The notes: a model not told the origin generated them from the sequence alone. 64,000 nt of DNA from Streptomyces formicae (GCF_002556545.1 NZ_CP022685.1:2170001-2234000), one strand, 5' to 3'. Numbered from the stretch's first letter, positions 1 to 7,999 are shown. Translations and numbers: made by a program.

Positions 1-141
1 GTCCCGCAGCCTGCGCGCCTCCGCGGAGCAGGCCGCGCAGCCGGGCAGGTGGGCCGTGATCCGGTGCTCGTCTCCGGGCAGGACCGCTTCCACCGCCCAG
101 GCTCCGAGCAGTTCGCGTACGTCCTCGTGTTCCGTGGTCAC
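1..141 (-). CDS. Anti-sigma factor, zinc-finger (zf-HC2) type, partial (N-terminus only)
   Basis: Only the first 47 codons lie in the window; the rest runs off the left edge. The protein starts at a GTG that overlaps the stop of the upstream sigma factor gene by 4 bases (GTGA), which implies translational coupling. The visible part has the ZAS pattern of anti-sigma factors: His31-x3-Cys35-x2-Cys38 after a helix with the sequence VRELLGAWAVEAVLP. Members of this family bind and hold an ECF sigma factor, and zinc or redox state often tunes the release. The partner here should be the sigma factor directly upstream. What lies C-terminal (membrane anchor, or a mycothiol-dependent maleylpyruvate isomerase-like domain as in some relatives) cannot be seen. 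Confidence 0.8.
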   Translation of the reverse strand, partial: MTTEHEDVRELLGAWAVEAVLPGDEHRITAHLPGCAACSAEARRLRD

Positions 142-755
142 GGGATCTCACCTCGCAGGGGCGGGTCCGCGAGGGTCTCTGCCAGGGTGCGCAGGGCCGT
201 CCGCAGGCGGGTCTTCGCGGTGCCTTCGGGGATGCCGAGCTCGACCGCGGCCTGACGGTACGTCCGGCCCGCGAAATAGGCCAGGTGCACCACCTGCCGC
301 TGGTGCAGCGGGAGCCGGGCGAGCGCGGAGTGCAGCAGGAGCGAGCGTTCCTGTTCGAGGACGGCCTCGTCGGGGGCGGGTCCCGGGGCGGGGACGGCGC
401 GCAGCACCGTCTCGTCCACGTGCGTGGCCTTGCGGTGCCGTTCCTCGCCGCGCACCCAGTCCACGGCCCGCCGGTGGGCGAGCATGGAGAGCCAGGCGCG
501 CAGGCTGCCGCGGCGCGCGTCGAAGGCGTACGGCCTGCTCCAGAGGTGGGCGAAGACCTCCTGCGCGACGTCCTCCGCGGCGGCGGGGCTGCGGGTGACC
601 CGGGCGGCGACGCGGAGCACGAGGTCGCCGTAGGCGGCGTAGGCATCGGCGAGCGCGGCCTCGTCGCCGTAGACGAGGCGCCGGTGCAGGTCGTCGTCGG
701 GCGGCGGCCGCTCGGGGCCGCCTCGCGCGTCCGCCGTGTCGAACGCCCGCTTCAT
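138..755 (-). CDS. ECF-type RNA polymerase sigma factor
   Basis: Protein of 205 residues. Region 2 spans about residues 28-105, with DVAQEVFAHLW at 62-72 and the promoter-melting helix around RAWLSMLAHRRAVDWVR; region 4 spans about 140-192, with a helix-turn-helix near 163-186 (TYRQAAVELGIPEGTAKTRL). The length is normal for a minimal ECF factor with no extra C-terminal domain. The ATG at 755 is chosen because GAGGTGGTGG lies just upstream and the family usually begins close to region 2; the reading frame itself stays open much further back, which is a GC artefact. It is followed by an overlapping zinc-finger anti-sigma gene. Its regulon is unknown. Confidence 0.88.
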   Translation of the reverse strand: MKRAFDTADARGGPERPPPDDDLHRRLVYGDEAALADAYAAYGDLVLRVAARVTRSPAAAEDVAQEVFAHLWSRPYAFDARRGSLRAWLSMLAHRRAVDWVRGEERHRKATHVDETVLRAVPAPGPAPDEAVLEQERSLLLHSALARLPLHQRQVVHLAYFAGRTYRQAAVELGIPEGTAKTRLRTALRTLAETLADPPLRGEIP

Positions 756-838
756 CGGCACCACCACCTCGCGCGGCCGCCCTGCGCGCCCGCCCCGCCC
801 TGCCAAGCGTGGCGTCCAGCCGCCCGGCGCGCCAGGGT

Positions 839-1885
839 TCAGCCGGAGAGCACGTCGAGCAGCCGGTCCACATCCGCCTCGGTGTTGTACAGGTGGAACG
901 CGGCGCGCAGGTGTCCCGCGCGTGCGGAGGTGACGACCCCGGCGCGGGCCAGTTCGGGCTGCCGGTCGCCGAGGCCCGGCACGGAGACGATGGGGGACGT
1001 GCCGGGCACCGGGGTGCGGCCGATCCTGGCGAGCCCCGCGCGGTAGCGGGCGGCGAGGGCGGTGTCGTGGGCGTGCACCGCGTCGACGCCGGTCTCCTCG
1101 ACGAGGGTGAGGGCGGCGGCCGCGCCCCGGTAGGCGAGGAAGGCGGGCGGTTCGTCGAACCGGCGCGCGTCGGGGGCGAGTTCGGTGACCGGGCCGTACG
1201 AGGAGTTGTCGGTGTCGGCGGCCGCGAGCCAGCCCGCGTGCAGCGGGACCAGGGACTTCTGGGCCTCTTCGGTCACGGTGAGGAACTGGGCGCCGCGCGG
1301 GCAGAGCAGCCACTTGAAGGCGCCGGTGACCGTGTAGTCGTACAGCGAGGCGTCGAACGGCAGCCAGCCCACGGCCTGCGTCGCGTCCACGAGGGTGCGC
1401 GCGCTGTGCGCGGCGGCCGCGGCACGGACGGCGGCGAGGTCGGCGGTCCTGCCGTCGGCCGACTGGACCGCGGAGAAGGCGACGAGCGCGGTGTCGGGGC
1501 CGACGGCCTCGGCGAGCGACTCGAAGGGCGCGTACCGCGCGCGGAGATCGCCGCGCACCGCGAAGGGGGTGCTGACGGAGGCGAACTCCCCTTCGGGGAA
1601 GAGGACTTCGCTGCCCGGCGGCAGCGAGCCCGCGATCAGACCGACGTGCACGGCGACGGAGCCGCCGGTGGCCACCCGGCCCGGTGGCACCCCGACGAGC
1701 CGGGCGAAGGACGCCCGGGCCGCTTCCACGGACCCGAAGTCCTCCGCCCCGCCGGGCCTGCCGTCGCCGAGCTCGGCGGCCATGGCGCGCACGGCCTCGC
1801 GCGCGCGGCGCGGCGGCAGACCGCAGTTCGCGGTGTTGAGATACGTCGTCGTGGGCGCGAACTCGGCGCCGGCGCTGATCCCCAT
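839..1885 (-). CDS. Aminotransferase class V-fold PLP protein
   Basis: Protein of 348 residues in the aspartate-aminotransferase fold. It begins with TTTYLNTANCGLPP, the substrate-loop signature of class V enzymes (cysteine desulfurase, isopenicillin N epimerase relatives). Asp167 in LVDATQAVG would bind the PLP pyridine nitrogen, and Lys191 in TGAFKWLLCPRG is the Schiff-base lysine. It lacks the mobile catalytic cysteine loop typical of SufS, so an aminotransferase, epimerase or kynureninase-like role is more likely than desulfuration. It sits 11 bases downstream of the DsbA-like gene and is probably co-transcribed with it. The start at 1885 gives the natural N-terminus; the frame extends 20 codons further up but without a ribosome site. 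Confidence 0.8.
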   Translation of the reverse strand: MGISAGAEFAPTTTYLNTANCGLPPRRAREAVRAMAAELGDGRPGGAEDFGSVEAARASFARLVGVPPGRVATGGSVAVHVGLIAGSLPPGSEVLFPEGEFASVSTPFAVRGDLRARYAPFESLAEAVGPDTALVAFSAVQSADGRTADLAAVRAAAAAHSARTLVDATQAVGWLPFDASLYDYTVTGAFKWLLCPRGAQFLTVTEEAQKSLVPLHAGWLAAADTDNSSYGPVTELAPDARRFDEPPAFLAYRGAAAALTLVEETGVDAVHAHDTALAARYRAGLARIGRTPVPGTSPIVSVPGLGDRQPELARAGVVTSARAGHLRAAFHLYNTEADVDRLLDVLSG

Positions 1886-1896
1886 GGGACCCACTC

Positions 1897-2634
1897 TTAT
1901 ACGGCGTCGCCCTGCTGCGGAACAGCGCACCCGTCGGGGCCGCACGCCTCACCCTCGGCGACTTCGGTGTCCGCGGCGATGGTGGTCAGCGGGGAGCGGC
2001 CGCCCCACGCCTGCTCCAGGGCCTGCGCGAAGACGTCGGCGGGCTGGGCGCCCGAGACGCCGTACTTGCGGTCGAGGACGAAGAACGGCACGCCGCCCGC
2101 GCCGAGTTCCGCGGCCTCGCGCTCGTCCGCGCGGACGTCGGCGGCGTACTTCTCCGGGTCGGCGAGGACGGCACGCGCCTCGTCGGCGTCGAGTCCGGCG
2201 GCGACGGCGAGCGCCACCAGGCGCTCGTCGTCCTCGAAGACGGAGCGCTCCTCGGCGAAGTTGGCGCGGTAGAACAGGCCGATCAGCTCGTCCTGGCGGC
2301 CCCGCTCCTTGGCGAGGTGCAGCAGCCGGTGCATGTCGAAGGTGTTGCCGTGGTCGCGGCCCTCGGTGCGGTAGCCGAGGCCCTCGGACGCGGCGTTCTC
2401 ACCGAGGCGCTGCTCGCCCTCGCGGGCCTGCTCCTCGGTCATGCCGTACTTCTTGGTGAGCATCGCGAGCACCGGGGCGGTGTCGCCCTTGGCGCGCCCG
2501 GGGTCCAGCTCGAAGGAGCGGTGCACCACCTCGACGTCGTCGCGGTGCGGGAAGGCGGCGAGGGCCTTCTCGAAGCGGGCCTTGCCCACGTAGCACCAGG
2601 GGCAGGCGATGTCGCTCCAGATCTCGACGCGCAT
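1897..2634 (-). CDS. DsbA-family (FrnE-like) thiol oxidoreductase
   Basis: Protein of 245 residues with a thioredoxin fold carrying a helical insertion, the arrangement of the cytoplasmic DsbA/FrnE group. The redox motif CPWC sits at residues 11-14 on the first strand-helix turn, and the cis-proline loop is GGVPFFVLD near residue 186. No signal peptide is present, so it should act in the cytosol on disulfides or as an isomerase. An extra cysteine pair, CGPDGC, lies close to the C-terminus; FrnE homologs in other bacteria use a second C-terminal cysteine pair, but whether this one is functional is inference. It is the first gene of a likely operon with the class V aminotransferase. Confidence 0.87.
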   Translation of the reverse strand: MRVEIWSDIACPWCYVGKARFEKALAAFPHRDDVEVVHRSFELDPGRAKGDTAPVLAMLTKKYGMTEEQAREGEQRLGENAASEGLGYRTEGRDHGNTFDMHRLLHLAKERGRQDELIGLFYRANFAEERSVFEDDERLVALAVAAGLDADEARAVLADPEKYAADVRADEREAAELGAGGVPFFVLDRKYGVSGAQPADVFAQALEQAWGGRSPLTTIAADTEVAEGEACGPDGCAVPQQGDAV

Positions 2635-2718
2635 GTGTGTGACTGCTCTCTTCAGGTCGTACGGTCATCGGTACGGAGGGTGCCTCCGCTCCTGCCGTCA
2701 ACGTCCGGGCAAAGCGCC

Positions 2719-3114
2719 TCATTCCCCCGCGGCGCATTCTCCTGCCCCGCCTTCTCCCGCCGTGAACCTTCCCGTGTTGGCCCTGATCCAGATGCGCAGG
2801 TGGGCGAGGGGTTCCAGGGCGCCTCGGCCAAGATCGGTCAGCTCGTACTCGACGCGGGGTGGGACCTCGGCGTAGACCGTGCGCCGCACCAGGCCGTTCT
2901 CCTCCAGGCGGCGCAGGGTCTGGGTGAGCACCTTGGGGCTGACGCCCTCCAGCTTGCGGCGCAGTTCGCCGAAGCGGCGGGGCCCGTCCTCCAGGGCGGT
3001 GATCGCGAGGCCCGTCCACTTGTTCACGAGCAGCTCGAAGACGGCGCGGCCGGGGCAGAGCAGGCCGTAGATGTCGTGGCGCCCCGCGGCGTCATTACGG
3101 GTCTGACCAGTCAT
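2719..3114 (-). CDS. HxlR-family winged-helix transcriptional regulator
   Basis: Protein of 131 residues. It has the HxlR layout: CPGRAVFELLVNKWTGLAITAL (N-terminal Cys, recognition of the KW motif), then the winged helix with RFGELRRKLEGVSPKVLTQTLRRLEENGLV, the wing VPPRVEYELTDLGR, and a C-terminal dimerisation helix. HxlR proteins often sense reactive electrophiles or oxidants through the N-terminal Cys, here in LLCPGR. The gene is divergent from the Gfo/Idh/MocA-like gene with 63 bases between them, so it probably controls that gene and itself. The start at 3114 is the ATG directly before the conserved region. Confidence 0.88.
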   Translation of the reverse strand: MTGQTRNDAAGRHDIYGLLCPGRAVFELLVNKWTGLAITALEDGPRRFGELRRKLEGVSPKVLTQTLRRLEENGLVRRTVYAEVPPRVEYELTDLGRGALEPLAHLRIWIRANTGRFTAGEGGAGECAAGE

Positions 3115-3124
3115 GGTTTCCAAA

Positions 3125-3136
3125 ATATAGCTGTAT
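3125..3136. promoter_or_regulatory. Candidate HxlR operator (ATATAGCTGTAT)
   Basis: An AT-rich near-palindrome in a GC-rich background, centred in the 63-base gap between the divergent HxlR regulator and the oxidoreductase gene. Outer ATA/TAT arms flank an AGCT core. Position and symmetry fit an autoregulatory site; binding is inferred, not shown. Confidence 0.4.
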
Positions 3137-3177
3137 CCCTTGCGGGTAATCAGGGGGTCGCGCCTACCGTCCCGATC

Positions 3178-4305
3178 ATGAACTCCGCGACCACCACCGC
3201 CCCCTCCCCCGTCCGCGTCGGCCTCGTCGGCCTCTCCGCCCGCGGCGGCTGGGCACCGCAGTCCCACCTGCCCGCCCTGAACCGTCTCGACGGCTACGAG
3301 CTGCGGGCCCTGTCCGCGTCGAGCGACGCCTCCGCGCGGGCCGCCGGCGCGAAGTACGGCGTGCCGCTGGCCTTCGGCTCCGCCGAGGAGCTCGTGCGCA
3401 GTGACGAGGTCGACCTCGTGGTGGTGAGCGTGCGCGTGCCGCTGCACCGCGAGGTGATCACCGCGGCGCTCGGCGCGGGCAAGGCGGTGCTCTCCGAGTG
3501 GCCGCTGGGCAACGGCCTGGCCGAGGCCGAGGAGCTCGCGGCGGCCGCGGACCTGGCCGGGGTGCGGACGTTCGCGGGGCTACAGGCCCGCTCGGCGCCC
3601 GCGGTCCGCCACGTCCGCGATCTGGTGGCCGACGGGTACGTGGGCGAGGTCCTCTCCACCAGCCTGGTGGCGTCGGGGCGGCGCTGGGGTCCCGTCTTCG
3701 AGCCGGGCGGGGAGTACCTCATCGACAGGGCCAACGGCGGCACGATGCTGACCATCCCTTTCGGGCACACGATCGACGCCGTGACCATGGTGCTCGGCGA
3801 GCTCACCGAGGTGTCGGCGACCCTGGCGACCCGGCGCCCCGTCGTGCACGAGGAGGGCACGGGGCGGGCCGCGCCGATGACGGTCCACGACCAGATCGCG
3901 GTGAGCGGGCGCCTCGCGGGCGGCGCCGTGGTCTCGGCGCACTTTCGCGCCGGGATGTCCCGGGGAACGAACTTCCACTGGGAGATCAACGGCACGGACG
4001 GCGACCTGGTCGTCACGGGCGACTCGGGCCACCTCCAGCAGGCCGCCCTGACCGTGCGGGGCGCGCGGGGCACGGAGGTCACGGTGACCGAACTCCCCGT
4101 CCCCGCGCGCTATTTCGACGTCCCCGCCCTCGACGGCGTGCGCGGACTCCCCTCGTACAACGTCGGGGCACAGTACGCCCGGATCCACGCCGACCTCGCC
4201 CAAGGCACCGCCCACGCGCCGGACTTCGCCCACGCGGCGCGCCGTCAGGGGCTGCTCGACGCCATCGAGAGGTCGGCGGCGACCGGCGGCCGGATCACGC
4301 TCTAG
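3178..4305 (+). CDS. Gfo/Idh/MocA-family protein, Gal80-like subgroup
   Basis: Protein of 375 residues. Residues 11-130 form a Rossmann NAD(P)-binding domain (GLVGLSARGGW), followed by the alpha/beta C-terminal domain of Gfo/Idh/MocA proteins (GGTMLTIPFGHTID near residue 187). The family's catalytic EKP motif reads E107-W108-P109 here. The same Lys-to-Trp change is found in the Gal80-like branch, which includes the yeast regulator Gal80, although bacterial members are generally annotated as oxidoreductases. The gene is divergent from the HxlR regulator and ends tail-to-tail with the DUF1349 gene, the two stop codons sharing the bases CTAG. Substrate unknown. Confidence 0.85.
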   Translation: MNSATTTAPSPVRVGLVGLSARGGWAPQSHLPALNRLDGYELRALSASSDASARAAGAKYGVPLAFGSAEELVRSDEVDLVVVSVRVPLHREVITAALGAGKAVLSEWPLGNGLAEAEELAAAADLAGVRTFAGLQARSAPAVRHVRDLVADGYVGEVLSTSLVASGRRWGPVFEPGGEYLIDRANGGTMLTIPFGHTIDAVTMVLGELTEVSATLATRRPVVHEEGTGRAAPMTVHDQIAVSGRLAGGAVVSAHFRAGMSRGTNFHWEINGTDGDLVVTGDSGHLQQAALTVRGARGTEVTVTELPVPARYFDVPALDGVRGLPSYNVGAQYARIHADLAQGTAHAPDFAHAARRQGLLDAIERSAATGGRITL

Positions 4306-4910
4306 GAGCCGTCGCGCAGACCCTGCGGCCAGTTGGGCCGGAACTCGATGTGCTCGTACGTCACCACGCAGCCCTCCCCGACGGGCGACTGCGCGAGGAA
4401 GCCGACGAGCGCGGCCCGCGCGGACTCCTCGTCGCCGAGCGAGAAGATCCGCACGAACGTCCAGTGCTCGCCGTCCTTCGACGCGTGGAACGCGAACGCG
4501 GAACCCGTACGGCTGATGCGCAGCCAGGCGCTGTCGCCGTCCACGACGAAGGCGTTGGAGTCGTCGGAGCGGCCCCGGGTGACGACCGTGCAGATCGTGG
4601 GCGCGTCGGGCGAGCGCTCCAGGCAGAGCTTGGCCCACTCGCGGTCGCCCACGTGCAGATAGAGCACGCCCGCGTCGAAGGCCGCGGCGAAGCCGACCGT
4701 GACGCGGGCGATCAGCTGGAAGTCCCCCTCGGGCGCGCCGAGCAGGCGGGGCGCGTCGGACGCGGGGTCCAGCGCCTCGCCGGTCGGCGGCACGAAGCGG
4801 TCCTGTCGGGCGCCCGCCCAGCCGGTGAGCCTCCCGTCCTCGTACGACCAGTTGCCGTCGGGGCCGTACGTGCGCAGCGGGAAGGGCAGTTCGGGGAGAG
4901 TGACGTCCAT
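4302..4910 (-). CDS. DUF1349 domain protein
   Basis: Protein of about 202 residues, a single beta-sandwich domain of the DUF1349 (concanavalin-like) family. Visible hallmarks are the strand DFQLIARVTVGFAAAFDAGVLYLHVGDREWAKLC, the central RTGSAFAFHASKDGEHW and the closing segment VTYEHIEFRPNWPQGLRDGS. Members are predicted carbohydrate-related or stand-alone lectin-like folds without a proven activity. An alternative GTG start at 4937 adds nine residues and would leave one base after the stop of the upstream dehydrogenase gene, so the two genes are very likely one transcript. No signal peptide. Confidence 0.8.
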   Translation of the reverse strand: MDVTLPELPFPLRTYGPDGNWSYEDGRLTGWAGARQDRFVPPTGEALDPASDAPRLLGAPEGDFQLIARVTVGFAAAFDAGVLYLHVGDREWAKLCLERSPDAPTICTVVTRGRSDDSNAFVVDGDSAWLRISRTGSAFAFHASKDGEHWTFVRIFSLGDEESARAALVGFLAQSPVGEGCVVTYEHIEFRPNWPQGLRDGS

Positions 4911-4938
4911 GGCGTCAGTGTTCCAGGCGCCCGGCACG

Positions 4939-6471
4939 TCAGTGCTCCTGGGCTCCGTCGTAACGGCGCGGCAGGCCCAGCGGGTTGGCGTCGCGCAGCT
5001 CGGGCGGAAGGAGCGCCTCGGGGGTGTTCTGGTACGCGACGGGGCGCAGCCAGCGCTCGATGGCGGTGCTTCCCACGGACGTCGAGGTGGACGTGGTGGC
5101 CGGGTAGGGGCCGCCGTGGTGCTGGGCGGGCGCGACGGCGACGCCGGTGGGCCAGCCGTCGACGAGCACCCGCCCGGCCAGCGGGGTCAGTTCGGCGAGC
5201 AGCTCGGCGCCACGGCCGCTCTCGCCCGCCGCCTCCGCGGCGGACAGCTGCACGGTGGCGGTGAGGTTGCCCGGCAGCCGGGAGAGGACGGCGGTGATCT
5301 CCGCGTCGTCGGCGTACCGCGCGACGACGGTGACCGGGCCGAAGCACTCCTCAAGGAGGAGGTCGTACGCCCCCTCCTCGGCGATCCTGGCGGCGGGGAC
5401 GGTGAGGAAGCCCGCGCTGACCGTGTGCTCGCCGCCCGCGCCCGGCGTCACCGGGGCGTCCACCTCGGGGAGTTCGGCGCGCTCGCGCACCCCCGCGACG
5501 AAGTTGTCGCGCATGCGGTGGTCGAGGAGCACCCCGGCCTCGGTGTCGCTGACCGCCTCGGTCAGGGACTTCACCAGGCGGTCGCCGCCCGCGCCCTCGG
5601 GGGCGAGGACCAGGCCGGGCTTGACGCAGAACTGGCCGACGCCGAGCGTCATCGAGCCCGCGAGGCCGGTGCCGATCTGCTCGCCGCGCTCGGCGGCCGC
5701 GGCCTCGGTGACGACGACGGGGTTGAGGGAGCCGAGCTCGCCGTGGAACGGGATCGGCACGGGCCTGGCCGCCGCCGCGTCGAACAGGGCGCGACCGCCG
5801 CGTACCGAACCGGTGAAGCCCGCGCCCGACACCAGCGGGTGCTTGACCAGTTCGACTCCCGCCTCGAAGCCGTGGACCAGACCGATGACGCCTTCCGGGA
5901 TGTCGTGCCTGGCCGCGGCCCTGCGCAGGGTGGCGGCGACCAGTTCGGAGGTGCCCGGGTGGTCGGGGTGGGCCTTGACGACGACGGGGCAGCCCGCGGC
6001 GAGGGCGCTCGCGGTGTCGCCGCCCGGCACGGAGAAGGCGAAGGGGAAGTTGGAGGCGGAGTAGACGGCGACGACACCGAGCGGGATCTTGTAGCGGCGC
6101 AGGTCGGGGACGGGCGGGGTGGCCGTCGCGTCCGGGTGGTCGATGACGACGCCGAGGAAGGCGCCCTCGTCGACGACGGCCGCGAAGGACCTCAACTGGT
6201 AGCAGGTGCGGGCGAGTTCGCCGGTGAGCCGGACGGGGCCGAGTGCGGTCTCCGCGTCGGCGGCCTCCACGAGGTGTTCCTCGGCGCCTTCGAGGAGCTC
6301 GGCCGCGGTGCGCAGGAAGGCGGCGCGGGTCGCGCGGTCGGCGAGCGCGGGGGCGGCGGCCCGGGCGGCGCGGACCGCCTGGTCGACCTCCTCGGCCGTG
6401 GCCTCCACCGCAACCTGCTCGCGCTGCTTCCCGGTTCGGGGGTCGACACTCCAGACTGGTGCTGCTGCCAC
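4939..6471 (-). CDS. 2-oxoglutarate semialdehyde (2,5-dioxovalerate) dehydrogenase
   Basis: Aldehyde dehydrogenase of 510 residues, the length of alpha-ketoglutaric semialdehyde dehydrogenases. Oxyanion Asn141 (SASNFPFAFS), cofactor Lys166, general base Glu245 in FHGELGSLNP and nucleophile Cys282 in GVGQFCVKPG are all present; the GELGSLNP and GQFCxxPG contexts are typical of this subfamily. It would oxidise 2,5-dioxopentanoate to 2-oxoglutarate, the last step of aldarate and pentose oxidation. That product is made by the KDG dehydratase encoded near 20.2-21.1 kb. The GTG at 6471 is preferred because GAAAGGGAA lies seven bases upstream; the frame continues upstream to another GTG at 6558 through a 12-bp repeat. 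Divergent from an IclR regulator. Confidence 0.85.
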   Translation of the reverse strand: MAAAPVWSVDPRTGKQREQVAVEATAEEVDQAVRAARAAAPALADRATRAAFLRTAAELLEGAEEHLVEAADAETALGPVRLTGELARTCYQLRSFAAVVDEGAFLGVVIDHPDATATPPVPDLRRYKIPLGVVAVYSASNFPFAFSVPGGDTASALAAGCPVVVKAHPDHPGTSELVAATLRRAAARHDIPEGVIGLVHGFEAGVELVKHPLVSGAGFTGSVRGGRALFDAAAARPVPIPFHGELGSLNPVVVTEAAAAERGEQIGTGLAGSMTLGVGQFCVKPGLVLAPEGAGGDRLVKSLTEAVSDTEAGVLLDHRMRDNFVAGVRERAELPEVDAPVTPGAGGEHTVSAGFLTVPAARIAEEGAYDLLLEECFGPVTVVARYADDAEITAVLSRLPGNLTATVQLSAAEAAGESGRGAELLAELTPLAGRVLVDGWPTGVAVAPAQHHGGPYPATTSTSTSVGSTAIERWLRPVAYQNTPEALLPPELRDANPLGLPRRYDGAQEH

Positions 6472-6504
6472 CGCGGATTCCCTTTCCAGAGGTGATGCCG
6501 GTTT

Positions 6505-6552
6505 TCGCCAGGGATATTGCCAGGCGTCTTGCCAGGGGCCTTGCCAGGGGTA
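6505..6552. repeat. Four tandem 12-bp repeats (TTGCCAGGGGNN)
   Basis: Four consecutive 12-base units start at 6505, 6517, 6529 and 6541, each with the core T(T/C)GCCAGG and a variable tail; a degenerate fifth follows. They lie between the divergent dehydrogenase and IclR genes. Read on the minus strand they would encode a four-residue repeat (PWQx) in frame with the dehydrogenase gene. Confidence 0.85.
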
Positions 6553-6569
6553 TGCCACTCACCAGGGGC

Positions 6570-6585
6570 GTTCGATATGCTGAAC
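6570..6585. promoter_or_regulatory. Candidate IclR operator GTTC-N8-GAAC
   Basis: An inverted repeat of GTTC and GAAC separated by eight mostly AT bases, in the gap between the dehydrogenase and its divergent IclR gene. IclR-family sites often have this size and symmetry. It is separate from the 12-bp repeats and from the second dyad at 6589-6614. Confidence 0.45.
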
Positions 6586-6588
6586 ACC

Positions 6589-6614
6589 GTCTCCAATGCT
6601 GAATGAGTGGAGAC
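6589..6614. promoter_or_regulatory. Inverted repeat GTCTCCA-N12-TGGAGAC
   Basis: Perfect 7-base arms around a 12-base spacer, 41 bases before the IclR start codon. A further GGAGAC half-site follows at 6618-6623. It could be a second regulator site or lie in the leader of the IclR transcript. Confidence 0.4.
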
Positions 6615-6654
6615 TTCGGAGACTATTTCTCGGCGAACTAAGGGGTCAAGGGCG

Positions 6655-7428
6655 ATGTCGGCTGGCGAGACCGGAGGCGGTGCGCAGGTCAAGTCCGCGG
6701 TGCGGACGGTGGAATTGCTCGAGTACTTCGCGGGCCGTCCCGGAATGCACTCCCTGGCCGCGGTCCAGGAAGCCGTCGGCTACCCGAAGTCGAGCCTCTA
6801 CATGCTGCTGCGCACCCTGGTCGAGCTCGGCTGGGTGGAGACGGACGCGACCGGTACGCGGTACGGCATCGGGGTGCGCGCGCTGCTCGTCGGCACCTCC
6901 TACATCGACGGCGACGAGGTCGTCGCGGCGGCCAGGCCCACGCTCGACCGGCTCTCGGACGACACCACCGAGACGATCCACCTGGCCCGGCTCGACGGCA
7001 CGAACGTCGTGTACCTCGCCACCCGCCAGTCCCAGCACTACCTGCGGCCCTTCACACGCGTGGGCCGCCGTCTGCCCGCGCACTCCACCTCGCTCGGCAA
7101 GGCGCTGCTCGCCACGTACACCGACGAGCAGGTGCGCACGATGCTCCCGGAGGCGCTGCCCGCGCTCACCGAGCACACCATCACCGACCGCGAGAAGCTC
7201 ATCGAGGAGCTGCGTACGGTGCGTGAGCAGGGCTTCGCCGTGGACCGCGAGGAGAACACGCTGGGGCTTCGCTGCTTCGGCGTCGCCATTCCCTACCGCA
7301 CTCCGGCGCGGGACGCGATCAGCTGCTCGGTGCCGGTGGCGCGCCTCACGCCCGCCCATGAACAGATGGTCAAGGACGCGCTGTTCGACGCGCGGGACCG
7401 ACTGACACTGGCGACTCGTAGGCTCTGA
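6655..7428 (+). CDS. IclR-family transcriptional regulator
   Basis: Protein of 257 residues. The N-terminal winged helix covers about residues 10-70 (KSAVRTVELLEYFAGRPG, then the recognition helix YPKSSLYMLLRTL), followed by the IclR effector domain (ETIHLARLDGTNVVYLA, SLGKALLATYTDEQV, ENTLGLRCFGVAIPY). The ATG at 6655 is chosen over an upstream GTG at 6607 because AAGGGG lies nine bases before it. It is divergent from the 2-oxoglutarate semialdehyde dehydrogenase gene with two dyads between, so it is the obvious candidate repressor of that gene, with a sugar acid as likely effector. The GNAT gene follows three bases downstream. Confidence 0.9.
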   Translation: MSAGETGGGAQVKSAVRTVELLEYFAGRPGMHSLAAVQEAVGYPKSSLYMLLRTLVELGWVETDATGTRYGIGVRALLVGTSYIDGDEVVAAARPTLDRLSDDTTETIHLARLDGTNVVYLATRQSQHYLRPFTRVGRRLPAHSTSLGKALLATYTDEQVRTMLPEALPALTEHTITDREKLIEELRTVREQGFAVDREENTLGLRCFGVAIPYRTPARDAISCSVPVARLTPAHEQMVKDALFDARDRLTLATRRL

Positions 7429-7431
7429 GGC

Positions 7432-7908
7432 ATGGATGTCACCCTGCGCGAGGTACACGACAGTGATCTGCCGGTCTTCTTCCGGCAGATGAACGATCCC
7501 GAGTCGCGCCACATGGCCGCGTTCACCCCCGAGGACCCCGCCGACCGGGACCGCTTCGAGGCCCACTGGGCGAGGAACCGCGCCGCGGCCGACGTCGACC
7601 TGCGCACGGTCCTCGCGGACGGCGACGTCGTGGGCAACGCGTCGGTGTACGGCGAGCCGGGCGAGCGCGAGGTCACCTACTGGATCGACCGCGCCTACTG
7701 GGGCCGCGGCCTGGCCACGGCCGCGCTGCGCGAACTCCTCGTACTCGTCCCCGAACGCCCTCTGTACGCCCGCGCGGCGGCGGACAACGCGGGCTCGCTC
7801 CGCGTCCTGGAGAAGTGCGGATTCCGCGCGACCGCACGGGGACGGGGTTTCGCGCAGTCGCGCGGGGCGGAGATCGACGAGGTGGTCCTGATCCTGGACG
7901 CCGACTGA
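7432..7908 (+). CDS. GNAT-family N-acetyltransferase
   Basis: Protein of 158 residues forming one GNAT domain of the RimJ/RimL-like type. The acetyl-CoA pyrophosphate loop is seen in YWGRGLATAALRELL (about residues 89-103), and the C-terminal part has the usual AADNAGSLRVLEKCGFRATARGRGF pattern. It starts three bases after the IclR stop codon, so it is probably co-transcribed and translationally coupled. The substrate cannot be told from the sequence. Confidence 0.87.
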   Translation: MDVTLREVHDSDLPVFFRQMNDPESRHMAAFTPEDPADRDRFEAHWARNRAAADVDLRTVLADGDVVGNASVYGEPGEREVTYWIDRAYWGRGLATAALRELLVLVPERPLYARAAADNAGSLRVLEKCGFRATARGRGFAQSRGAEIDEVVLILDAD

Positions 7909-7999
7909 CCCTCCCGCGACACGGGCCTCCCCCGCACGGCGGAGGCGGATCGTCGCCGCGCAGGACGTGTGGGGCGCGGGGGCGCGGGAGCGTTGAGCC

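Noticed and set aside
138..1952. A single 604-residue protein spanning sigma factor and aminotransferase
   Set aside because: The N-terminal two thirds are a frame-shifted shadow of the aminotransferase, rich in Arg/Gly/Pro. The sigma factor has its own start and ribosome site at 755.
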